A stretch of DNA of 64,000 nt from CBDFKJ01 sp965248805 (GTDB lineage Bacteria; Pseudomonadota; Alphaproteobacteria; UBA6615). This document shows positions 43,679 to 52,740 of this stretch, one piece after another. The notes below the pieces were generated by a model. It was not told the origin of the DNA. It searched no databases and was given only the letters and a program-made list of their open reading frames with translations. A program made the position numbers and the translations under genes. The stretch's first letter is position 1. Each line of letters opens with the position of its first letter. The stretch is taken from the NCBI GenBank assembly GCA_965248805.1, contig CBDFKJ010000009.1, positions 558,001-622,000 on the forward strand. Direction: 5' to 3'.

Positions 43679-44511
43679 GGTCCGGACTCATAACCATTAG
43701 CTGACGGTAGCGGCGAGACAGACGGCGGCGAGGAAGTTTTGGGCGAGGCGGTCATAGCGGGTTGCGATTCTGCGGAAGTCTTTCAGCCGGCCGAACATGC
43801 GCTCGATGGCGTTGCGGTCGCGATAGAGCGCCGGGCTGAAGCACGGCTTCCAGCGGCGGTTGGCCTTCGGCGGGATGTTCGGAGCGACGCCTCTGCTCTC
43901 GATCTTGCGGCGAACGGCGTCGCTGTCATAGCCCTTGTCGCCAGTCAGGATCGAGGTGGCCGGCATCCGCTCCAGCAGCGGCCGCTGTGCAGTCCGCCAC
44001 TTGGCCGCCGGTCAGCAGGAAGGCGAACGGGCGGCAGAGGCCATCGGTCAGCGCATGGATCTTCGTGGTGCGCCCGCCGCGGGAGCGGCCAATGGCCTGC
44101 GTGTGCTCCCCCCTTTGCCGCCCGAGGCGCAGCGATGAGCCTTCACCGCCGAGGAATCGATCAACACTTGCGCCGGCGGCCCACCCGCCGAAGCCAGAGC
44201 GTGGAATATCCCTGTCCACACGCCTTTGGCCGCCCACCGCACGAAGCGATTGTAGAGCGTCTTGCGCGGGCCATAGACGGACGGCGCATCGACCCAACGT
44301 CCGCCGGACTTCAACACATGGATGATACCGCTTATAACGCGGCGGTCGTCGACTCTCGGCTTGCCGCGCGTATCCGTCGGCAGATGCGGCACGAGCCGCG
44401 CAAACTGTTCCTCGCTCAGCCAGAACGTATCGTCCATCGCAACACTCCCGCAGTCTGGGAGCGTGAATCACATCGCGCCGCGTCGGCTCAAGCGATTTAT
44501 GGGTCCGGAGC
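43679..44511 (-). mobile_element. IS5-family (IS427-group) element
   Basis: The 833-bp element has inverted ends (GGTCCGGACTCATAA, GCTCCGGACCCATAA) and is flanked by CTAG on both sides. The minus strand carries a transposase in three frames: MDDTFWLSEEQFARLVPHLP (from 44437), GGRTTKIHALTDGLCRPFAF in the middle, and ILTGDKGYDSDAVRRK to IERMFGRLKDFRRIATRYDR at the end. The first shift is the usual programmed frameshift of this group. The second, near 43985-44000, is extra, so the transposase is probably dead. Confidence 0.85.
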
Positions 44512-44667
44512 CTAGGGAAAGTTTTTGAGGGCGCCCCATACAGCATAATGCGGAGGCCAATTCAATCGTAGACATTATGCTGGACAATAGGTTACGGCGG
44601 CATTGATCATCGCCGTCAAGCCGTTATACGGTGTGCGTGCTGCAAAGCAACCAGGAGCAGCCTAGCC

Positions 44668-44910
44668 ATGGCAGGAAAACCGGCGCTAAAGAGGCCGAGC
44701 GGTCGCCAGGTCAAAAACACCATGCCGGAGCCTACGCCCGACAAGCTGGAGAAAGCGCGCCCAACCGTCATGGTTAAGCCGCACAGCTACCAACCATCGA
44801 AGGCCGAGTTAGAGGCCGACGTGAGCATTCCTGGCGTCTCACCCGAAGAACTTGCTCGAAACCTACGTAACGTGCTGGTTTTCGAGGATGACGACGCCGA
44901 TACGGACTAG
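44668..44910 (+). CDS. small hypothetical protein
   Basis: The 80-residue product starts at an ATG with CAGGAGCAG upstream. It is rich in Lys and Pro, with a conserved-looking core (KPHSYQPSKAELEADVSIPG, then SPEELARNL) that I have seen in small alphaproteobacterial proteins of unknown role. It has no signal peptide. It lies isolated between IS remnants. Confidence 0.55.
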   Translation: MAGKPALKRPSGRQVKNTMPEPTPDKLEKARPTVMVKPHSYQPSKAELEADVSIPGVSPEELARNLRNVLVFEDDDADTD

Positions 44911-45070
44911 TCATTATGCTGCCAGTGCCCAGCCACGAGATGTTAGTGTCGTATATAATTCCCATAAAGAAACCCGTCAGATTCGCAACATCAAACCCTT
45001 GCAAACGTTACCCTCGCGGCTAGTAGGCGTTACGACGTCGTACAAATGCAGGCAGCATCATCAGAATAAT

Positions 45071-45382
45071 TTATAAATCAAAATACAGCGACCAATTCTC
45101 GATGTAGTGCAGGTCGAACGCCACGCGCTTCTCGATTTTCTCGAATGTATCCGTTTCGCCGCACCAGCCGTTGATCTGGGCCCAACCCGTGATGCCGGGC
45201 TTGACGCGGTGGCGTGCAGCATATTCCTGCACAACTTCGTCATAGTGCTTGTCGACCGCCTTTGCCGACACCGCGTGCGGTCGCGGGCCGACGATCGACA
45301 TTTCACCCCGCAGCACGTTGAGGAGCTTCGGAAGTTCGTCGAGGCTGCTCTTACGCAGGAGCTGACCGATCCATGCGCACAT
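45071..45382 (-). pseudogene. fragment of exopolysaccharide sugar transferase
   Basis: About 103 residues match the C-terminal region of undecaprenyl-phosphate sugar transferases (WcaJ/ExoY type): KSSLDELPKLLNVLRGEMSI, VGPRPHA, and RHRVKPGITGWAQINGW. The N-terminal membrane part is missing and the end is cut after SLYFDL. It is a remnant. Confidence 0.88.
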
Positions 45383-45523
45383 TTCATTGACGGATCAAGG
45401 TACCGAACCTAGCATAAAATACCGGGTGGCGTGGGAGTTCCTCCGCGCAGTGGTCCCGGGCATTTGCCGGACCGGTCGCCGTGAGGGAATCCTCGCTGAC
45501 TTTCAATTCTGTGAGGGAACGCT

Positions 45524-47374
45524 ATGAGAAACGCTACTGACGGCCGCGCGGTGGGGAGCCACCTCGCTACAGCCGCAGCCGCAGCCCTGATGGGGATCGC
45601 CATTACGGTGGGCCTCGCTGGGCCGTCCTCTGCGGCGGATGTAACTTTTGAGCGTATGAAGAATGCTGACCGTGAGGTCGGCAATTGGATCCTCCATCAC
45701 CGCACCTATGACGGTCATCGGCATTCGCCGCTCACCCAGATCAACGGAGAGAACGTCGGTGATCTGCGCATAGCGGCCGTACTAATGCTGGGCGGCATTC
45801 ATGGTGCCGGGCGCCAAGCCTACGGCCGCCTCGAAGCCACGCCGCTGGTCGAGGACGGCTTCATGTACGTCACCGACGGCTGGAACAACATCTACAAGAT
45901 CGATGTGCGCTCCGGAAACCGCGCGACGATCCTGTGGAAGTGGGATCCGGAGCAGGACGACGAATACGCCGCCGATTCCGGCTGCTGTCAGGCGCGTAAC
46001 CGCGGCGTCGCCATGGCCGGCAACAACGTCATCGAGAGCACGATGGACGGCCGCATGGTCGCCATCGACAAGGACACTGGCGAACTGGTCTGGGAAACGG
46101 TGACCGCCGACAACGAGCTGATGGAATCGCACACCGGCGCGCCGCTGGTGATCGGCGACTTGGTCATCAACGGTGTCACCGGGGCCGAGTACGGCATCCG
46201 CGGTCACATGGATGCGGTCAATGCCAACACCGGCGAGCATGTCTGGCGCACCTGGCTGATCCCCGGTCCAGGCGAGCCTGGCTTCGAAACCTGGGAAGAC
46301 GACTACGACGGTTGGATGACCGGCGGTGGCTCGATCTGGCAAACCGGCACCTACGACGCCGATTTGAATCTGACCTACTGGGGCGTCGGCAACCCGTCGC
46401 CGCAGTTCGACTCCGAGTATCGGCCAGGCGACAACCTCTATACGGAGAGTACCGTTGCGCTGGATGTCGACACCGGCGAGATTCAATTCCACTTCCAGTA
46501 CACGCCAAACGACCCGTACGACTACGACGAGGTCGGCGAGGCGCAGCTGATCGACATCGACATCAATGGCGAAATGCGTAAGACCTTCATGAAAGTCGCG
46601 CGCAACGGCTTCGCGTACGGCATCGACCGCACCAACGGTCAGTTCCTGTACGCTAGGCAGTATGCCGAGGTCGTCAACTGGACCGATGGCATCGATCAGA
46701 AAACCGGCCTGCCCAATAGCTACGATCCCAATCTCAGGGGTCTGGCGCAGCCTTACGCACCGGGCACACCGGGGCGTCGCGACGGTCGCTTGTCGGTGTT
46801 CTGCCCCCATCTTGGCGGCGGCAAGAATTGGCAGCCCGCTGCATACAACCGCGACACCGGCCTTAACTACACCGGCGCGTTGGAAGCCTGTTCCGCTTAC
46901 ACCACGACAGTCGGCGGTGTCGGCCACTGGGCTGACAAGGGCAACAAGCTGGGTACGTTGAAGAACCGCGATCCCGCCGGTTGGCGCGGCCGTGAAAGCG
47001 TGACCGCCGATACGCCGAAGCCGTTGATGGACCAGCGTGGTTCGATCACCGCGATCGACCCGGCAACCGGCGAGACCGTCGCCAAGACGATCACCAAGCA
47101 GCGTCCGGGCGGCATCCTGTCGACGGCCGGCGGCCTGATCTTCGCCGGCGACCAGACGGGCGAGTTGTCGGCGTATGATGCCAACACGCTCGAGCTGCTT
47201 TGGGTTCAGCACGTCGGCACCGGCATTCAGGCGCCGCCGATGACCTACTCCACCGGCGGCAAGCAGTTTATCGCCGTCATGGCGGGAGGACGGCCGGGCG
47301 GCTCGACGCGACGCCAGTATCCCGAGACCGAGCATATGTCGGCGTCCAACCTGCTGCTGCTCTTCTCATTGTAG
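45524..47374 (+). CDS. PQQ-dependent alcohol dehydrogenase, canonical active site
   Basis: The 616-residue protein has a signal peptide (to about PSSAA) and a GAGGGAACGCT ribosome-binding site. It carries the full set of family residues missing in the first copy: the vicinal Cys pair (DSGCCQARNRG), metal-binding Glu (GAEYGIRG), Asn (GVGNPSPQ), and catalytic Asp with a second Asp two residues on (PYDYDEVGE). The DYD motif points to a lanthanide-dependent enzyme. It would oxidise an alcohol or aldehyde in the periplasm and pass electrons to the convergent cytochrome c. A terminator follows. Confidence 0.92.
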   Translation: MRNATDGRAVGSHLATAAAAALMGIAITVGLAGPSSAADVTFERMKNADREVGNWILHHRTYDGHRHSPLTQINGENVGDLRIAAVLMLGGIHGAGRQAYGRLEATPLVEDGFMYVTDGWNNIYKIDVRSGNRATILWKWDPEQDDEYAADSGCCQARNRGVAMAGNNVIESTMDGRMVAIDKDTGELVWETVTADNELMESHTGAPLVIGDLVINGVTGAEYGIRGHMDAVNANTGEHVWRTWLIPGPGEPGFETWEDDYDGWMTGGGSIWQTGTYDADLNLTYWGVGNPSPQFDSEYRPGDNLYTESTVALDVDTGEIQFHFQYTPNDPYDYDEVGEAQLIDIDINGEMRKTFMKVARNGFAYGIDRTNGQFLYARQYAEVVNWTDGIDQKTGLPNSYDPNLRGLAQPYAPGTPGRRDGRLSVFCPHLGGGKNWQPAAYNRDTGLNYTGALEACSAYTTTVGGVGHWADKGNKLGTLKNRDPAGWRGRESVTADTPKPLMDQRGSITAIDPATGETVAKTITKQRPGGILSTAGGLIFAGDQTGELSAYDANTLELLWVQHVGTGIQAPPMTYSTGGKQFIAVMAGGRPGGSTRRQYPETEHMSASNLLLLFSL

Positions 47375-47398
47375 GGAGCAGTCAACAGCCAAAAGACC

Positions 47399-47423
47399 AT
47401 GGGGCCGGGAAACCCGGCCCCAT
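47399..47423 (+). terminator. rho-independent terminator between dehydrogenase and cytochrome genes
   Basis: The stem ATGGGGCCGGG pairs with CCCGGCCCCAT around an AAA loop, followed by TTCTTTG. It lies 25 bases after the dehydrogenase stop. The first cassette has a terminator in the same place. Confidence 0.85.
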
Positions 47424-47462
47424 TTCTTTGTCAACTGTCTGGGAAGGATGCGCGTTGTTGCG

Positions 47463-47999
47463 TCAACGCCAGTCGTTGCACTGACGAGCCCCCGCGTCAA
47501 AGAAGCGCTCGCAAGTCTGCAGGGTCATTTCCTTGCCCTTGTAAGCCGTCACGATCCAGGCAGCCACGGCCTTGATCTGCTCCTCGCGCAGCCAATTGTG
47601 CTCCGGCCCGGGCGGCAGGCCGTCGCCGACGTCGGCTTCGACCATGCCATAGCAGGGCTCGTCGGCCGTCCACGCCTTCCTTGAATGGCGCGGCATGCCC
47701 GAAACCAGTCGGCCGCAACGCACGACTTCGACGATGTCGTCATAGCCCAGTTGCGTCTCGGTCAGGGGCGGACCGGCCGCGCCCTCGTCGCCCGGTATGC
47801 CGCCGGTGCCCGTCCACCCGTGACAAAGTTGGCATACGGCATTGGTCTTGTAGACACGGATGCCAAGGTCGATGGTAGCGTCGTCGAAGTCCTGCGCGTG
47901 ACCGGGTCGCGGCGCCATGGCGGCAACAAGAAGACCGGCAGCAACAGCCACGCCGAGGACGCGGCCCGAACCGATTTCCTTTCGATCCCACCTCCGCAT
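47463..47999 (-). CDS. periplasmic cytochrome c, partner of PQQ dehydrogenase (copy 2)
   Basis: The 178-residue protein has a signal peptide (VLGVAVAAGLLVAAMAP to GHAQ), one haem site CQLCH and a likely axial Met in SGMPRH. Cysteines at VRCGR, EPCYGM, QTCERF and RQCNDW line up with those of the copy at 32223-32759, as does the motif EADVGDGLP (RADVGGDLP). Length is the same. The start codon follows an array of Shine-Dalgarno-like repeats. Confidence 0.92.
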   Translation of the reverse strand: MRRWDRKEIGSGRVLGVAVAAGLLVAAMAPRPGHAQDFDDATIDLGIRVYKTNAVCQLCHGWTGTGGIPGDEGAAGPPLTETQLGYDDIVEVVRCGRLVSGMPRHSRKAWTADEPCYGMVEADVGDGLPPGPEHNWLREEQIKAVAAWIVTAYKGKEMTLQTCERFFDAGARQCNDWR

Positions 48000-48000
48000 C

Positions 48001-48104
48001 GTGTCCTCCCTACGTGTCCTCCCTACGTGTCCTCCCTACGTGTCCTCCCTACGTGTCCTCCCTACGTGTCCTCCCTACGTGTCCGACCTGCGTGTCCGAC
48101 CGCC
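48001..48104 (-). repeat. 13-bp tandem repeat carrying Shine-Dalgarno cores, upstream of cytochrome c
   Basis: On the minus strand the unit GTAGGGAGGACAC occurs six times without change, with two more diverged units at the far end. The last unit places GGAGG about six bases before the cytochrome ATG, so it is the actual ribosome-binding site, and five copies repeat it upstream. Slipped-strand changes in copy number could alter the leader. Confidence 0.92.
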
Positions 48105-48162
48105 TGGCGGCGGTGTCGGCGGAGTATATGGTGACCGTCGCGCCATCGGCAAACCCCCTCTA

Positions 48163-49047
48163 GTGGAGGGATCGGAACGAAAGAGTCCGAATTGGGATTC
48201 CATATTTTGCTGTGGTATGCGCCCGGCAAGGCGCCGGTCCCGCTCGATCGTGTCGCCGAGATCGTGCGCCTGACGCAGCAACCGCCGCCGTTTGAGGCGA
48301 CCCACTGGACGTTGCGCGCGATCGCCAGGGCGGCCGGTATTGCCGCCTCGACGGTGCAGGCGATCTGGAAGGCTCACGGTCTCAGCCCGCACCGCTGGCG
48401 CAACTTCAAGCTGTCGACCGACCCTGCCTTCGCCGAGAAACTCACCGATATCGTCGGCCTGTATGTCGACCCGCCGGCCCATGCGGTGGTGTTGTCGATC
48501 GATGAGAAGTCACAGATCCAGGCGCTCGACCGCCGGTCTGCCGATGAAGAAGGGACGCGCCGGCACCATGACCCATGACTACAAACGGCACGGCACGACC
48601 ACGCTGTTTGCGGCGCTCAACGTTCTGGACGGAACGGTGATCGGCCAGAACATGCAGCGCCACCGCCATCAGGAGTTCATCCGCTTCCTCAACCGCATCG
48701 AGCGCACGGTGCCGGCGGACAAGGCCATCCACGCGATCGTCGACAACTACGCGGCGCACAACAAGGACAAGGTCCGCGCCTGGCTCGCCCGCCATCCGCG
48801 CTGGACTTTCCACTTCACACCGACCTCCTGCTCGTGGCTCAATGCCGTCGAGGGCTTCTTCGCAAAACTCACCCGGCGGCGGCTCAAGCACGGCGTCTTC
48901 CATTCCGTCGTCGATCTCCAGGCCGCAATCAACCGCTTCGTCCGCGAATACAATGCGGCCAACCCACAGCCATTCATATGGAAAGCCGACCCCGACGACA
49001 TCATCGCAGCCCAAAACCGAGGGTTCCAAACGTTGGAATCAATCCAC
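48163..49047 (+). mobile_element. IS630-family deletion derivative, copy C
   Basis: The 885-bp element has the same internal deletion as copies B and D, two CCATGAC units (frame broken) and TA on both sides (48161-48162, 49048-49049). The left end reads GTGGAGGGATCGG, a variant shared with copy D. It lies between the cytochrome c and the novel-domain gene of the second PQQ cassette. Confidence 0.92.
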
Positions 49048-49109
49048 TAGCTCTCTAGGAAGTCACGCAAACCGGTGCGCCGCAACCAAAGGTTGACTAC
49101 ACTGCGGTC

Positions 49110-49826
49110 ATGAGCGCACGGCTTGTTTTAATCCTCTTGGCATCGCTTATCGTCTCGGGTGCCGGGGCGCAGGAAGCCGGCGACATCCGCGAGCTCTATG
49201 TCGGCATGACGATCGACAACATGCCGACTGAGGGATATGTGAAGTTCGCCTGCGGCAGCGATGGCGGACCGCCGTTGCGGCCGCTCGAGGGCTGGCGGGA
49301 CTTCGCCCAATGTCCGGTAGAGGTGCATGCGCTGCATGAGATCTACGTCGAATACGACGACGAGACGCAGGCCGTCACGGAACTTTACCGCCAGATGTAC
49401 GGCGAGGCGCTGTGGCTGGAGAAGTACGCCGGCACACGGATCGCGGGCTACCCGGTGGTCCTGTCGGTGCTGTTTGACGGCGACGGCGTCGTCAGGGGCC
49501 TGCGCGCGGTGACCGATTCCCGCGCACCGTTGGATCTGCGCGTTCGCGCCCACGCCATGCGCATGCGCATCAAGCCGCGCTATCGCGTCACCAAATGGGA
49601 TTGCGTCGATCTGCCGTTGGCCGAAGGCGAAACGCCTATCGGCTCACGCTTCATCAAGGAACTGTGCCGTACCATCGACGCACAGGGCCGGCAGATCGTA
49701 TTGCGATCCAACCAATACCGGAAACCCGGACAAACGGGCTTCGACGAGCGCGGCCAGTACCTTGAGGGCGACTACGAAAGCTCCACGCGGTGGGAGATCT
49801 GGGACCCGTCGGTCGCGCTTGACTAG
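49110..49826 (+). CDS. secreted protein with the novel CGxxGGPPxRP domain
   Basis: The 238-residue protein has a signal peptide (LVLILLASLIVSGAGAQ) and is otherwise entirely the domain found at the N-terminus of the pentapeptide protein at 32940. Shared segments are FACGSDGGPPLRP (ACGTNGGPPSRP), LHEIYVEYDDE (FHEVYFQYDDE), a late pair KWDCVDLP and IKELCRT (TCTDLPR, IKNRCVK), and an end RKPGQTGFDERG with YESSTR (RKSGQFAFDPRY, FESSTR). Four conserved cysteines suggest two disulfides in an exported protein. I recognise no named family. It completes the second dehydrogenase/cytochrome cassette. Confidence 0.8.
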   Translation: MSARLVLILLASLIVSGAGAQEAGDIRELYVGMTIDNMPTEGYVKFACGSDGGPPLRPLEGWRDFAQCPVEVHALHEIYVEYDDETQAVTELYRQMYGEALWLEKYAGTRIAGYPVVLSVLFDGDGVVRGLRAVTDSRAPLDLRVRAHAMRMRIKPRYRVTKWDCVDLPLAEGETPIGSRFIKELCRTIDAQGRQIVLRSNQYRKPGQTGFDERGQYLEGDYESSTRWEIWDPSVALD

Positions 49827-49846
49827 GGATTCAGTCATGCCGGTAG

Positions 49847-50785
49847 CTGCCCGCCGAGCATGGCGGCCAGGCCCATGGGCCCGGCGCCGCCCGGCTCTGC
49901 TTCTGGCCGGTCTGGCTGAAGCGCAACGGCATCCGCTACTGGGCCGTGGCACTCAAGAAGTTCGGCACCCCGACACCCATGGGCAAGCACGAACGGAGTG
50001 CGCCGCGGTCGGAGATCGACCTCTTGCTGGAGACCCTGCAACGCCTCGCCCAGGGTGCCGGCATCGCCATCCCAGAGGACCAGGAGATCACCTTCCTCGA
50101 GGCCACCCGGCGTAGCGGCGGCGATCATGCCCAGTTCTGCAAGTACATGGACGCCCTCATCGTCGAGGCCGTCCTGTTGCAGACCGCGACCACCGAGATG
50201 GGCCCCTGGAAGGGCACCGCCGAGGTGCAGAAGCTGGTACGCGACGAGCGAGTCGCCACGCTGTCGCGCACGATCTGCGCAGGCCTCAACCGCACTGTCG
50301 CCCGCTGGCTCACCGATTGGAACTATCCCGGCGCAGCTTGTCCCCGCGTCGTGCGCGAGATCGCGCCTCCCGAGGACCTGAACGCCCGCGCCGCCCGCGA
50401 CGAGATCGTCTCCCGCATGAGCGGGATGCGCCCGGCCCGGCGCTACATCGAGGACACCTACGGCGGCGAGTGGGAGGACGCGCCCGCGCCAAGCGCCGAG
50501 CAGCGATTCGCCTTTGCCGGAGCCGGCCGGGACGATTCCATCGACCGGGCGCTCGCCGCCGAGCTCGACGGCTGGCAACCCCTCATGGAGCCCATGATCG
50601 AGCCCGTCCTCGATGCTATCCGCAACGCCGATGGCTACCAGGACGCGCGCGACGGCCTCGGCGGCCTGTACGGCCGCATGGATGAGACGCCGGTGGCGAC
50701 CAAGCTCCACCGCGCGGCCTTCTCGGCCGGGCTCTCCGGTGAGGCCGGGCTGGTGGATGACGAGGTGGAACCAGATGGCGATTGA
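49847..50785 (+). pseudogene. C-terminal part of Mu-like portal protein (gp29, DUF935)
   Basis: The frame reads FWPVWLKRNGIRYWAVALKK, then FGTPTPMGKH and NRTVARWLTDWNYPG, typical of the second half of Mu gp29-type portals. The first half is absent: the frame opens after a stop at 49844 with unrelated sequence up to about 49900. This belongs to a different phage type from the lambda-like portal at 6644. Confidence 0.8.
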
Positions 50786-50975
50786 GCCCAAGCGGGCGAT
50801 CCGGCCGGGACACTATGTCCGATGCAGATCGCTGTCGTGGACCGGACGGGTCGACACCGTGTTCGTCGATAACGAGGGCAATGCCTGCGCCGCCATGCTC
50901 GAGGCCCAAGGTGGCGGTTGGATCGCCGCGCCACTCGACGACCTCGTCCCGGCCGGCGCCGGCCAGCTCCACTGA
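50775..50975 (+). CDS. small hypothetical phage protein
   Basis: The 66-residue product starts at an ATG that overlaps the end of the portal fragment and stops at the base where the next gene's ATG begins. The sequence (RPGHYVRCRSLSWTGRVDTV) looks like a small beta barrel. Tight packing between the Mu-like gp29 and gpF fragments suggests a real phage gene. Confidence 0.5.
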   Translation: MAIEPKRAIRPGHYVRCRSLSWTGRVDTVFVDNEGNACAAMLEAQGGGWIAAPLDDLVPAGAGQLH

Positions 50976-51325
50976 TGCCCGAGCCCGTGATCTTCGATCT
51001 CCCGCCCGAGGAGGCCGTCAAGCATTTCCGCGCCAAGGGCTTCCATGTCGGCTTCGACTGGCGCGATACCGACGCCGCCACCCATGTCAGGAGCTTCAAC
51101 GTCGCCAAGGCCATGAAGCTCGACATCCTCCAGGATATCCAGGGGGCCATGGACGCTGCCATCGCCGAGGGCCGGACCTTCGACTGGTTCCGCGACAACC
51201 TCGAGCCCACGCTGCGCAAGAAAGGCTGGTGGGGCCGCCAGCCCATGCTCGACCCGGTCACCGGCGAGAGCCGCATCGTCCAGCTCGGCTCGCCACGGCG
51301 CCTGCGCATCATCTTCGACACCAAC
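50975..51325 (+). pseudogene. N-terminal fragment of Mu gpF-like head morphogenesis protein
   Basis: About 117 residues remain (PPEEAVKHFRAKGFHVGFDW, then KLDILQDIQGAMDAAIAEGR and RRLRIIFDTN), typical of the N-terminus of minor head protein gpF. At 51326 the frame runs into an inverted piece of a tail tube gene, so the rest is lost. Confidence 0.8.
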
Positions 51326-51387
51326 GGGCGAACTCGAGCGCGATGGAATCGAACACCAAGCCTCCATGGCGGAAGTACGCCGGCACC
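51326..51387 (-). pseudogene. inverted 62-base fragment of tail tube gene
   Basis: The reverse complement matches 13131-13193 of the main prophage at about nine bases in ten, including codons for YFRHGG and VFDSIALEF. It marks one edge of a minus-strand remnant of a related phage. Confidence 0.8.
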
Positions 51388-52144
51388 GGTAAAGGCATTC
51401 CTCGAAGAGCAGGGCTATGTCGTGAAGGGAGAGATCGACGGTTGCGACGTCGTCGCGATGCGGGGCAGGGAGCCGCCCGTCATCGTCGAGTTGAAGACCT
51501 CTCTCTCCCTGCCGCTGGTCTTTCAGGGGATCGCGCGACAGGGGCTCTGCGACAACGTCTATCTTGCAGTTCCACCGTTTTCCGGCGGTACCGGCCGGCG
51601 GAAGGATGCGCTGGCGCTCTGCTGCCGGCTAGGGCTCGGGCTCCTGACCGTCCGGCTTGGCACCGCCCCATTCGTGGAAGCGCTGCTTGACCCGGGCGCC
51701 TACCGGTTGCGCAAGCGCAAACCAGCGGTCGGGCGGTTGCTGCGGGAATTTCAGCGGCGCGTTGGCGATCCGAATGCGGGCGGCTCAAACCGGCGCAAGA
51801 TCATGACGGCTTACCGTCAATACGCTCTCCGCTGCGCCGTGCGTCTCCGCCTCAACGGTCCGGCAAGAGCCGCGATCGTCGCCAGGGCTACCGGCATCGC
51901 CAAGGCCGGAGCCATGATGCGTGCCGATCACTATGGCTGGTTTGAACGTACCCCCGATAGGCCGCGTGGAGTCTACGGCCTGACGCCGAAGGGTTACGCG
52001 GCGCTCGAGGAAAATACCGATACCGTCGCGGCGCTGACAGGCGGCAGCGACCAGGCGCTTCGATTCCCGCCCCTGGCGCTTTCGCGCCGGCACGTGATGT
52101 ATCCCTCTAGCCGGGGGGCGTCGCGGTCTCGTACTCGACGATGA
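51388..52144 (+). pseudogene. DUF2161 nuclease-like protein, N-terminally truncated
   Basis: The frame opens directly at PVKAFLEEQGYVVKGEIDGC without a start codon, so the first few residues are lost. EIDGCDVVA followed by PPVIVELKTSLSL is the PD-(D/E)xK-like core of DUF2161. The family segment RVGDPNAGGSNRRKIMTAYR and a winged-helix-like end (YGWFERTPDRPRGVYGLTPK) follow. After about VAAL the frame runs into phage sequence. It lies between two minus-strand tail gene remnants as cargo. Confidence 0.75.
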
Positions 52145-52551
52145 CTTTGATCGTGCCGGTTTTGATGGCGGGCGGGCCGGCCACCGCCTCGGTGTCGATC
52201 TCCGGGCGGGCGTGGGTAATGCCGAAGGCGAGACCGCCGAGGGTTGGATCGGCGTCGAGCGCCGTGCCGATCTTCTGCACGAGCGCATCGAAAGCGGCAT
52301 CGCGGGCGGCCGCCTCGGCGATCTCGACATAGACCTCGATCTCGACCGCATTGGTGTACATTGGTGTAATAGACGCTTCCCACGCCGCCGAGCGCTCGGT
52401 CCGGCTCGCCCGGATCTCCGTCGCGGAGCACGATAAGGCCGCCGGCGAGGATCTTCTCGGGCACTGCGGTGTTACGCTCGACCTTGGCCTTCGGCACCGT
52501 GCGCATCCGGTGGGTCAGAGCTGTCAGAATCTGCTCGGTCTTGCTGGACAT
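52107..52551 (-). pseudogene. tail terminator-like gene of second phage, broken by a 10-bp duplication
   Basis: The minus strand encodes SKTEQILTALTHRMRTVPKA and GGLIVLRDGDPGEPDRALGG, close to the intact gene at 12293. A perfect tandem duplication of CATTGGTGTA (52349-52358 and 52359-52368) shifts the frame; the remainder (AVEIEVYVEIAEAAARDAAF to IVEYETATPPG) is in the next frame. Confidence 0.9.
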
Positions 52552-52740
52552 GGCGAATATTCCCGGAGCGTTCCCGCGCCAGCCTTCAGGTGACGGCTTT
52601 AGCCTTGGCGGCTGGAGAACTCTCGTGGCAGGGGCGCGAAGCGGTCACCAAAATGCCGGCGGGCGGCGAAGCGGCGCGACGGGCGTGAGATTCGGCCGGC
52701 CGCGGGCGGGACAGCGACCGGTGGGCGAAGCTGCCCGGTC

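Noticed and set aside
48001..48104. CRISPR array
   Set aside because: The units are 13 bp and directly adjacent with no spacers; it is a simple tandem repeat in a leader.
51326..51387. Novel C-terminal extension of the gpF-like protein
   Set aside because: The stretch is an inverted piece of tail tube gene followed by DUF2161, so the long frame 50918-52144 is a chance fusion.
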